Of a stretch of 7,061 nucleotides of DNA, positions 1-5,437 are shown piece after piece (position 1 is the first letter of the stretch; each line of letters opens with the position of its first letter). The stretch spans positions 1 through 7,061 of the forward strand of contig JALNVT010000138.1 of assembly GCA_023231265.1 (NCBI GenBank), in the 5' to 3' direction. Under the pieces are notes generated by a model. That model was not told the DNA's origin and did not search any database. It saw only the letters and a program-made list of their open reading frames with translations. A program made the translations under genes and the position numbers. The DNA is from Sphaerochaetaceae bacterium. Lineage in GTDB: Bacteria; Spirochaetota; Spirochaetia; Sphaerochaetales; Sphaerochaetaceae.

Positions 1-1
1 T

Positions 2-103
2 CATGCTCTCAATGATTTACAATATAGATGTCATCCTATTGTTCAAAAACACGATGAACATATAAGAGGTCACTCAACAATTTGGAAAAAGACAGATGCT
101 TGA
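2..103 (+). CDS. Possible C-terminal end of an unidentified gene (left-edge partial)
   Basis: From base 2 one plus-strand frame stays open for 33 codons and stops at TGA 101-103. The other two plus frames and all three minus frames are closed by stops within this stretch. The peptide is polar and rich in His and Lys, with pieces such as QYRCHP and GHSTIWKK that look more like real protein than random AT-rich translation. I do not recognise the family. No signal peptide, repeat or membrane segment is visible in so short a piece. It points the same way as the barrel gene at 307, separated by about 200 bases. Chance openness over 100 bases is quite possible, so this is a weak call. Confidence 0.28.
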   Translation, partial: HALNDLQYRCHPIVQKHDEHIRGHSTIWKKTDA

Positions 104-306
104 AATATTTATGAACTATTTAACTATTATTACAGCAGAACATAAGGATTCCTGAATTACCCTATTTTTTCTGTAAGAATATAACTTATAAGGAATTAAA
201 TATATCATTTTTTTAAATTATGAAATCAATGTGTAATAAAAAGGTTATACATATTAGGTTACTTATTAATATATATAAGTATAATATCTTAATGAAAGGA
301 AAAATT
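104..306. other. Gene-free AT-rich intergenic stretch
   Basis: This stretch of about 200 bases has stops in every frame and no convincing RNA gene. Its only interpretable elements are a -10-like box at 280-285 and a Shine-Dalgarno sequence at 295-300 serving the gene that begins at 307. I looked for a terminator behind the left-edge frame and found only short or long-loop inverted repeats, such as TTACAG near 129 against CTGTAA near 172, which are too weak to call. Confidence 0.5.
280..300 (+). promoter_or_regulatory. Putative -10 box and ribosome binding site of the barrel gene
   Basis: A perfect TATAAT lies at 280-285. The expected -35 position about 17 bases upstream (near 257-262, GGTTAC) is a poor match, so the promoter call is tentative in such AT-rich DNA. 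AAAGGA at 295-300 is a good Shine-Dalgarno sequence, six bases before the ATG at 307. If the -10 box is used, the 5' untranslated leader would be only about 15 bases. The site supports 307 rather than 457 as the original start of the downstream gene. Confidence 0.4.
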
Positions 307-969
307 ATGAAAAAAGGAATTGTATTTTTTTTGATTGTCTGCATCTAATCTTCTATATTTGCTGCAACAAGAAAAGATCTGGGCTTTGGGGTAAAATATG
401 CCAATTACAAGTACTTAGCTGGAGTTTATGATTACACCAAAGAAATTAATGGAACAATGCTTTCTGTGTCCTATGAAAACTCATTTGAAAAGAATGCAAG
501 CATCACAAACTTTATTAATGCGGATCTTTTATTGACATCCACAGCAACAGCCACTCATAGCTACATGCTTGGATATGATGATCTGACACTCGTAGAGGAG
601 AATTTCTTTGGTAGAACCAATTTAAATATAACAGCAATGAGCTTGGCAGTTGGAGTGAGAAAGTACATAACACTCATTCCTCTTCTAGATGTTTTCCTGG
701 GAGCAGGTTTCAGAAGCGGAGTTTATAATATGTTTGATGAGGTAACATCCACCCCATTGCAGTCAAACCGCATGGGGCGTCTATCCGTCGGATATATATT
801 TGATTATGGAGTTCAATTTCACATAACAGAGCAGCTATCATTCAACCTAGCTGGAACTTACGGTTTTGATTTCTTTGTCTTTTACTATGAAGATGATTTT
901 AACTTCATAAATCATGACTGCACTGGAGAGATAACCACTGCCAATGCTTATGTAACTTACAGATTTTGA
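307..969 (+). pseudogene. Small outer-membrane beta-barrel protein gene with an in-frame stop in the signal peptide
   Basis: Read through one TAA (346-348), the frame encodes about 220 residues. An N-terminal MKKGIVFFLIVCI, then the stop, then SSIFAA make a textbook Sec signal peptide with cleavage near residue 19-20. The mature part alternates polar and hydrophobic residues in amphipathic strands, for example LSVGYIFDYGVQF and LSFNLAGTYGFDF. It ends in YVTYRF, the terminal-aromatic signature read by the BAM outer-membrane assembly machinery. I infer an 8- to 10-stranded barrel of unknown function. The start at 307 is favoured by the AAAGGA six bases upstream and by the signal peptide. The next in-frame ATG is at 457 and would give a 170-residue protein with no export signal and no first strands. 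One base change (TAA from TTA Leu or TCA Ser) would explain the stop, so this is a recent nonsense mutation or a sequencing error. The remaining frame shows no other damage. Confidence 0.72.
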
Positions 970-1176
970 TATAAAAAATTCAATGACTTGAATATTGAGA
1001 GCATTTAATTTCAATGATCAACAGCTCTGTTCTCTCTTTTTATCTTTATAAGATTAACAATCATTCCAGCTTAAAAAAATATGGACAACAGTGGGTAATA
1101 CCATCGTCCATATTTTCAATATTTTACCACATTTATTATTCAATAAATAATTGCAATTCTAAGTTTGTTTGATGAA
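970..1176. other. Convergent intergenic region
   Basis: This is the gap between the tail-to-tail barrel gene and larA-like gene. It holds the strong hairpin at 1073-1116, described separately. It also has two weak inverted repeats: ATTCAA/TTGAAT at 978-993, and AGAGC 998-1002 against GCTCT 1024-1028, the latter followed by the T-rich stretch at 1030-1048 that might serve plus-strand termination. No open frame of useful length and no RNA gene is apparent. Confidence 0.5.
1073..1116 (-). terminator. Rho-independent terminator of the minus-strand operon, perhaps bidirectional
   Basis: AAAATATGGAC at 1076-1086 is perfectly complementary to GTCCATATTTT at 1106-1116, an 11-bp stem with a 19-base loop that can add a small inner TGG/CCA stem. 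Read on the minus strand, the 3' arm runs straight into seven T residues (complement of the A run at 1073-1079), the classical intrinsic terminator form, about 60 bases past the larA-like stop codon. Read on the plus strand, the 3' arm ends in only four T residues, so it may terminate the barrel transcript less efficiently. Confidence 0.75.
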
Positions 1177-2433
1177 TTATTTTCTAACAACAGGGACAGT
1201 AACACAACCATCTCTTATGATAGCAACATCAGAATTCTCACCCTTGATGCGTAAGGCTTCACTCAAAGCATCTTCCAAAGTGTCAAACTTTGACATGAAG
1301 ATGTTCTTCAAAACACTCTCACTGAGCTCACTTACTGCATACACACTGAAATGACGCATCATCTCAGCCATCTTAGCTGCTTTATGATATCCAAGCTTGT
1401 ATGAGTGATTGATTCTGTTGATTGCATTCACTGGAGAAGAGGATGAAGCTATCAGATTGTAAAAAGTCTCTGGACCCTTTCCTTCATGACAGGCTGCAAC
1501 CAAAATTAAAATACCATTTTCTTTGAGAATGCCCTTGGAATTGTCCATGGCCTTCTGACTCTGATATAGGTCAATATCCATTGGATGCTTTGCAACTGAT
1601 ATAACAACATCATATTTTTTTTCAACATTCACTGTGAAAACTTCATCTGCTGCTTCTATAGCACTGTCAAAGCTCTCTATGATATCACCACATTGAACTT
1701 CATAAATATTATGGTCACTGTCCATAACACACTGTATTGAGAAAATATGACTGTCTTTCAATAAAGAAAGTGTATCAACCATATCCTGATGAACAGGATT
1801 CTTTTCAAGTTCAAGAGCTCTTGCATCCTCACTCAAAGCTAGATGATGATTCATCTCAATTGATTTATAACTTGCGATTCCAGGCATAATAGCCTTTCTT
1901 CCGCCTGTATAACCTGCAAAATAATGAGGTTCAACAGAGCCAATAATCAAGATACCATCGTTTTCTATAGCAGCTTTGTTTATCTCAAGTTTTGTTCCAT
2001 TTCTACTTGTTCCAAGATACTGAAGTCTTGATTGATCTTTTGCATCATGACTTACAACATTGTCTTTGAAAGTATCATATGTCTTGCCAAGAATGGAATG
2101 AAGTTCAACATCATTCGCACCTCTGTGGCAACCTGTAGCTACAATTATTGTAACTTCATTGTTTTTTAGAAGACTCTCGATTCCCTCCAGAACTTGTGCA
2201 GTTGGAGTTGGTCTTGTTCCATCATTGACTATGAGCAAAATCTTCTTGTTATCATTCAAGAACTTCTCAAGACCATCACTTTTCAGTGGAGTTTTAAGAG
2301 CTCTATCAATAATTTCTTTTGCGTCTCTTTTCTTAACATTGTTGGGATCAATTATTTTAGATCCAGATGGTAGAGAGATAGACTTTACTTCATTATCATA
2401 TAAATAATTAACCGGTATATTTGATCCTAACAT
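1177..2433 (-). CDS. LarA-family nickel-pincer 2-hydroxyacid racemase/epimerase
   Basis: A 418-residue protein, about the usual length of lactate racemase LarA and its homologues. These cytoplasmic enzymes racemise or epimerise 2-hydroxy acids through a nickel-pincer nucleotide tethered to a lysine. Visible motifs, numbered from the ATG at 2433, are DGTRP with Arg74, ATGCHRG with His103, HDA with His129, EPHYFAG with His170, GGRK with the tether-type Lys180, NHH with His196, and YQSQK with Tyr290, Gln291 and Lys294. From memory of the Lactobacillus plantarum enzyme, these match its Ni ligands and catalytic residues with a constant offset. The protein contains no tryptophan, so the active-site Trp of that lactate racemase is absent and the substrate may not be lactate. 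The start is ATG 2433 because AGAGGTG (2440-2446) lies six bases before it. A GTG at 2442 in the same frame would add three residues but sits inside that site. It is the last gene of the operon. The pincer cofactor genes larB, larC and larE are not in this window. Confidence 0.85.
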   Translation of the reverse strand: MLGSNIPVNYLYDNEVKSISLPSGSKIIDPNNVKKRDAKEIIDRALKTPLKSDGLEKFLNDNKKILLIVNDGTRPTPTAQVLEGIESLLKNNEVTIIVATGCHRGANDVELHSILGKTYDTFKDNVVSHDAKDQSRLQYLGTSRNGTKLEINKAAIENDGILIIGSVEPHYFAGYTGGRKAIMPGIASYKSIEMNHHLALSEDARALELEKNPVHQDMVDTLSLLKDSHIFSIQCVMDSDHNIYEVQCGDIIESFDSAIEAADEVFTVNVEKKYDVVISVAKHPMDIDLYQSQKAMDNSKGILKENGILILVAACHEGKGPETFYNLIASSSSPVNAINRINHSYKLGYHKAAKMAEMMRHFSVYAVSELSESVLKNIFMSKFDTLEDALSEALRIKGENSDVAIIRDGCVTVPVVRK

Positions 2434-2439
2434 AGCAAA

Positions 2440-2446
2440 CACCTCT
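2440..2446 (-). promoter_or_regulatory. Ribosome binding site that fixes the larA-like start
   Basis: The minus strand reads AGAGGTG here, six bases before ATG 2433. The alternative GTG start (2442-2440) is made of the last bases of this same motif and has no spaced Shine-Dalgarno of its own: the purine run 5' of it is locked in the hairpin at 2446-2469. The site therefore argues for the ATG start. Confidence 0.6.
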
Positions 2447-2469
2447 GAGAGGAGAAAACTCTCCTCTCA
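2446..2469 (-). promoter_or_regulatory. Perfect 10-bp hairpin in the pgk-like/larA-like gap
   Basis: TGAGAGGAGA (2446-2455) and TCTCCTCTCA (2460-2469) are perfect inverted repeats around a 4-base loop. On the minus-strand RNA the structure starts about 20 bases after the pgk-like stop codon, and its last base is the first base of the larA-like Shine-Dalgarno site. No T-tract follows, so it is not a standard terminator. It could stabilise the 3' end of the upstream message, hinder or tune ribosome loading on the larA-like gene, or cause partial attenuation. One arm resembles a Shine-Dalgarno sequence (AGGAG) and the other its complement. The gap (57 bases) is the longest in the operon, consistent with separate control of the last gene. 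Confidence 0.5.
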
Positions 2470-2490
2470 ATATAATTGCATCAATTATTA

Positions 2491-3744
2491 CTAATTGATC
2501 TGACGCTTTGCGCCTCTCATAGCCTTTATCAAAGGAAGTTCAACTCCAGATAAGAATCTGACCATTGCTCCACCTGCGGTGCAGACATAGTTCATCTTCT
2601 TCAAATCTGTGAATTTGGTAGCTGCTGTTACAGAATCTCCACCGCCAATGCATGTAAATCCGTCAGCCATCTCCATTGCCTTCCAAAGAGATTTTGTTCC
2701 ATTTTCAAATATTGGATTTTCATAAACGCCAGCTGGACCATTAACAAAAATTGTTCCGCTTTCACCTATGATCTTTGAATACTTTTCAATGGTCTTTGAT
2801 CCAATATCCATGAACATCAAATCAGGTACACAATCATCAAGAACCACTTCAGCTCTAGATCCATCCTTGTCGTAAGCCAAGTCCACAGGCATTTCAATCT
2901 TACCAGGGAATTTCAAAAGAAGTTCCTTAGCTTGTTTTACAAAACCCATAAGACCCTTGCTCTGCAGGAATCCATCAATTAGAGAACCAAGACTCATACC
3001 GCTTGCAATACGAAATACTTCACCAGTAACTCCACAAGTTAAGATATGATCAGCACTTTTATTTGAAAGAACACTTTCCATCATTCCAAAAGCATCTGAA
3101 ATCTTTGCTCCACCAAGTACAAATGTAGATGGATGAGAAGGATTGTTCATGATCTTTTCAAGAGTGGATACTTCATTGAAGAAAAGAGGTCCTGCAGCAC
3201 TTGGAAGAAGTTGCTGAAAAGCAACCATGCTTGGAGCATTTCTGTGAGCTGCTGAGAATGCATCATTTATATATAGGTCAAAATGTGGTGCTAAACTTCT
3301 AACTAGATAAGTATCTAGCATATCCTCTGCTTTCAATTTTACAGAATTTTCAAATGTTGAAATTTCCTCACTTAGATATCTAAGATTTCCAAGTAAGACA
3401 ACCTCTCCACCTTTTAGACTGTCAATTTTAGCAGTGGCAGCTGGTCCACAGACATCATCAATATATTCAACATCCATTTTCAATTTTTCACTTAGCTTTT
3501 TAGCATGTTCTTCCATTGAAATTAGATTTTGATAATCAAGGGTATCGCCCTGATGGGCAATGATGCCCACCATGGCTTTATTTTCTACAAGATATTGAAT
3601 GGTTGGAACAGTTTTATCGAGTCGATTTTCATTGATGATTTTATGAGTCTCCACATCAAGTGGAGAGTTAATATCAACACGAAGAAGGACTCTTTTATTT
3701 CGAACATCCATATCGCTCATTTGAGTAAAACCTAAAGATCCCAT
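2491..3744 (-). CDS. pgk: Archaeal-type phosphoglycerate kinase
   Basis: A 417-residue protein, a normal length for PGK, the cytoplasmic enzyme that moves the acyl phosphate of 1,3-bisphosphoglycerate to ADP. Motifs in order are RVDINSP (22-28), Arg41, AHQG (63-66), LRY with Arg122, INDAFSAAHR (159-168), the nucleotide-side LGGAK (210-214), NGPAGVYE (335-342) and GGGDS (367-371). The wording of these motifs (DINSP, AHQG, NGPAGV) is that of archaeal PGKs, not the DFNVP, SHLGRP and NGPMGVFE of typical bacterial ones. Two oddities stand out: the loop after AHQG (65-77) has no arginine where the family has an HxxR substrate-binding Arg, and the usual LLEN(V/I)RF reads LLGNLRY. The ATG shares one base with the stop codon of the GAPDH-like gene (TAATG), with AGGAA at 3752-3756 as ribosome site. 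It forms an obvious pair with that gene. It could be a true PGK or a paralogue acting on another acyl phosphate. Confidence 0.85.
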   Translation of the reverse strand: MGSLGFTQMSDMDVRNKRVLLRVDINSPLDVETHKIINENRLDKTVPTIQYLVENKAMVGIIAHQGDTLDYQNLISMEEHAKKLSEKLKMDVEYIDDVCGPAATAKIDSLKGGEVVLLGNLRYLSEEISTFENSVKLKAEDMLDTYLVRSLAPHFDLYINDAFSAAHRNAPSMVAFQQLLPSAAGPLFFNEVSTLEKIMNNPSHPSTFVLGGAKISDAFGMMESVLSNKSADHILTCGVTGEVFRIASGMSLGSLIDGFLQSKGLMGFVKQAKELLLKFPGKIEMPVDLAYDKDGSRAEVVLDDCVPDLMFMDIGSKTIEKYSKIIGESGTIFVNGPAGVYENPIFENGTKSLWKAMEMADGFTCIGGGDSVTAATKFTDLKKMNYVCTAGGAMVRFLSGVELPLIKAMRGAKRQIN

Positions 3745-4763
3745 TATTTCATTCCTAAATATTTATTTGTTTCAGCTGTACCTTCAGCACCAGTCATCTG
3801 CATCTTCATAGCTGCTCTTATAGCATCAATGTTTTCAGGGATAACTACTGCTTCTTGTGGAATGTTGATTGCAAACATGATATCTCTACCACTCTTTACA
3901 ATTGATTCTTCCCAAACAGCGATTTCATACATGTCACCTCTTTTGTGACCAAGATCTCTTGCATACTTGAACATAGAAGCATTGCCTAAGAAACCATCTG
4001 CAATTCTAACAACACGAATTCTTGGGTGTTTTTCGAATAAGTCCAACAGTTCTTCTTTGCTGATGTCTTCTTTTGGAGTTACAAGAGCTGTGATGATGTG
4101 ACCATGTGTTACAGGTGTGTGAACCAAGATACCAGTAGCTTCAATATGTGGCATGATTGTCATCAAATCCAAAGCTTGATGACTTGGTGCTGGTTCAACT
4201 TGAAGAGCGTTTGTAAGTCCACGATGATAATCACCAGGATCTGCAACTCTTCTGATAATTGTAATTGCTGTTTTAACAACACCAACTTCTCTATCAATTG
4301 CATCAATTGCACGAATCAAACCTGTTGTGTTACATGAAGTTAATTTCAAGAAATTAGCTCCGATACCTTTTTCATAGTTTGCATAACCGTGGAAGAAGAT
4401 ATCAGCTACATCATTCTTTTCTCCACCTTGGAAAATTGCTTTTTTGTTATATTTTTCATATAATTTCTTGTTTACAGCACCAATACCTGCATTGGTTGCA
4501 TCAAACATGATATCTACTTTCTGAACTAGGTCTTCTAGAGAACCTGATACAGGAATTCCTTTGTCTGTCAAAAGATTTATTTTTTCAGGCATTGCTGTAT
4601 ATAAATCATAAGGCATTCCACTCTCAAATAGAGCTTGAACTGGAAGTGTAGGTGCTACATCTGCAACCCCAACTAATTCCATATCACCTTGAAGTGCTAC
4701 ACCATCAGCCAATCTTTGACCAATTGTTCCGTATCCTGCTACACCAACTTTAATCTTTTTCAT
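3744..4763 (-). CDS. Archaeal-type (type II) glyceraldehyde-3-phosphate dehydrogenase
   Basis: A 339-residue protein, the length of archaeal phosphorylating GAPDHs. It oxidises an aldehyde through a cysteine thioester and releases an acyl phosphate with NAD(P)H. The N-terminal Rossmann domain opens with GYGTIG (10-15). FQGGEKND (111-118) precedes the catalytic segment SCNTTGL with Cys144. His220 in TPVTHGH is the likely base, RRVADP (171-176) matches the family RRGADP, and WEES (284-287) and the TNK tail near the C-terminus are also family features. Typical bacterial GapA reads ASCTTNCL around its cysteine, so this protein belongs to the archaeal class. At the end of strand beta-2, the archaeal SKTRP is ADVAP here (34-38). 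Loss of the Lys and Arg and gain of Asp35 suggest NAD+ rather than NADP+. The family GPINA reads GLTNA. Ribosome site AGAGGAG (4771-4777) lies seven bases before the ATG and overlaps the upstream stop codon. The next gene is its PGK partner. Confidence 0.87.
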   Translation of the reverse strand: MKKIKVGVAGYGTIGQRLADGVALQGDMELVGVADVAPTLPVQALFESGMPYDLYTAMPEKINLLTDKGIPVSGSLEDLVQKVDIMFDATNAGIGAVNKKLYEKYNKKAIFQGGEKNDVADIFFHGYANYEKGIGANFLKLTSCNTTGLIRAIDAIDREVGVVKTAITIIRRVADPGDYHRGLTNALQVEPAPSHQALDLMTIMPHIEATGILVHTPVTHGHIITALVTPKEDISKEELLDLFEKHPRIRVVRIADGFLGNASMFKYARDLGHKRGDMYEIAVWEESIVKSGRDIMFAINIPQEAVVIPENIDAIRAAMKMQMTGAEGTAETNKYLGMK

Positions 4764-4775
4764 TTTATGACTCCT

Positions 4776-5423
4776 CTACAGTTCTTTTATTTTATCGTCT
4801 ATTAATTTTTGTAATACTGGATCTATTTTCAAATCTTCAAGAGATTTTGAGGTGCTGTTGCGCCCTCTCTCCATCAGATTCTTGTATGCATTTGCAATTA
4901 CATCGCTAGCGCTCTCTACATCCACTATTCCTGTGTTGATTACTAAATCGAAGTTCTGAGTATTATTATAACCATGTCGAAGTTCAGATTTCAGAAAAGC
5001 CTTGCGGGCTTTATCATGAGCTTTAACTCTCTTGATTGCTTCGCTCTCACTTATACCATTTTGCTCCTGCTTTCTCTTGACTCTGACCTCAAGAGGTGCG
5101 TTGGTTCTAACATTCAAAACATCACTGAAATCTTCAAATATTTCAAAACCACCACGACCAACAAGAACAATATCACCATGAGCCCCAATTGCCTCAATGG
5201 TCTTTACCATGAAGTTAAGAGTGTTAACTCTTAGCTCATCATAAGTGTCCCAAATGCTAGGAGTAGCACTGTATATCTCGTTGAACTTTGAAAAGCCATA
5301 TTCATTCATGATATCTGCGATAAAATCTTTACCAACACATTTCATGCCTAATTTTTTGGCTACAGTCTGTCCAACTAAAGTACCTAAGCTACCTGTCTTT
5401 CTCGAAATTGTAATAATACCCAT
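4776..5423 (-). CDS. Cytidylate-kinase-like P-loop protein, substrate unknown
   Basis: A 215-residue protein of the cytidylate-kinase-like family (Pfam Cytidylate_kin2 type, recognised from pattern). ITISRKTGSLGTLVG (4-18) corresponds to the family's ISRxxGSGGxxIG nucleotide-binding loop. LVGRGG (87-92) is the second conserved block, then NAPLEVRVKR (108-117), HDKARKAF (136-143) and NFDLVINT (157-164). The loop lacks the Gly-Lys-Ser/Thr of a standard Walker A and has Leu-Gly-Thr where the family has Gly-Gly-Arg, so kinase activity is not certain. The tail from about 186 is charged and probably lies outside the core. No signal peptide or membrane segment is present. Start choice: ATG 5423 has TGAGGT (5429-5434) five bases upstream, whereas the in-frame GTG at 5426 is too close to that site. 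It sits between iolG and the GAPDH-like gene, which suggests a small-molecule kinase or an ATP-sensing regulator for this pathway rather than a nucleotide-salvage enzyme. Confidence 0.72.
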   Translation of the reverse strand: MGIITISRKTGSLGTLVGQTVAKKLGMKCVGKDFIADIMNEYGFSKFNEIYSATPSIWDTYDELRVNTLNFMVKTIEAIGAHGDIVLVGRGGFEIFEDFSDVLNVRTNAPLEVRVKRKQEQNGISESEAIKRVKAHDKARKAFLKSELRHGYNNTQNFDLVINTGIVDVESASDVIANAYKNLMERGRNSTSKSLEDLKIDPVLQKLIDDKIKEL

Positions 5424-5428
5424 CACTT

Positions 5429-5434
5429 ACCTCA
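5429..5434 (-). promoter_or_regulatory. Ribosome binding site that fixes the kinase-like start
   Basis: The minus strand reads TGAGGT, five bases before ATG 5423. Counting from its AGG core, the ATG is six bases away and the in-frame GTG at 5426 only three, which is too short for efficient initiation. The site lies in the 14-base gap after the iolG stop codon, so ribosomes ending iolG could re-initiate here. Confidence 0.55.
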
Positions 5435-5437
5435 CAT

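Noticed and set aside
325..332. Run of eight T residues in the barrel signal peptide as a phase-variation switch
   Set aside because: Adding or removing one T does not restore the barrel frame past 346: minus one T gives an immediate TGA, and plus one T leads into an unrelated frame. The in-frame TAA is the only lesion.
346..348. Programmed readthrough or recoding at the TAA
   Set aside because: TAA is the least likely codon for recoding, selenocysteine uses TGA, and no downstream stimulatory structure is evident. A point mutation or sequencing error is simpler.
978..993. Small hairpin ATTCAA/TTGAAT followed on the minus strand by six T residues
   Set aside because: A six-pair, nearly all-AT stem is too weak to be called a terminator in AT-rich DNA. 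The 11-bp stem at 1076-1116 does the job for the minus-strand operon.
1169..2407. Plus-strand open frames antisense to the larA-like gene (1169-1354 and 2159-2407)
   Set aside because: They lie opposite a gene with clear family motifs and encode no recognisable protein.
2440..2442. GTG as the start of the larA-like gene
   Set aside because: It lies within the AGAGGTG ribosome site that is correctly spaced for ATG 2433.
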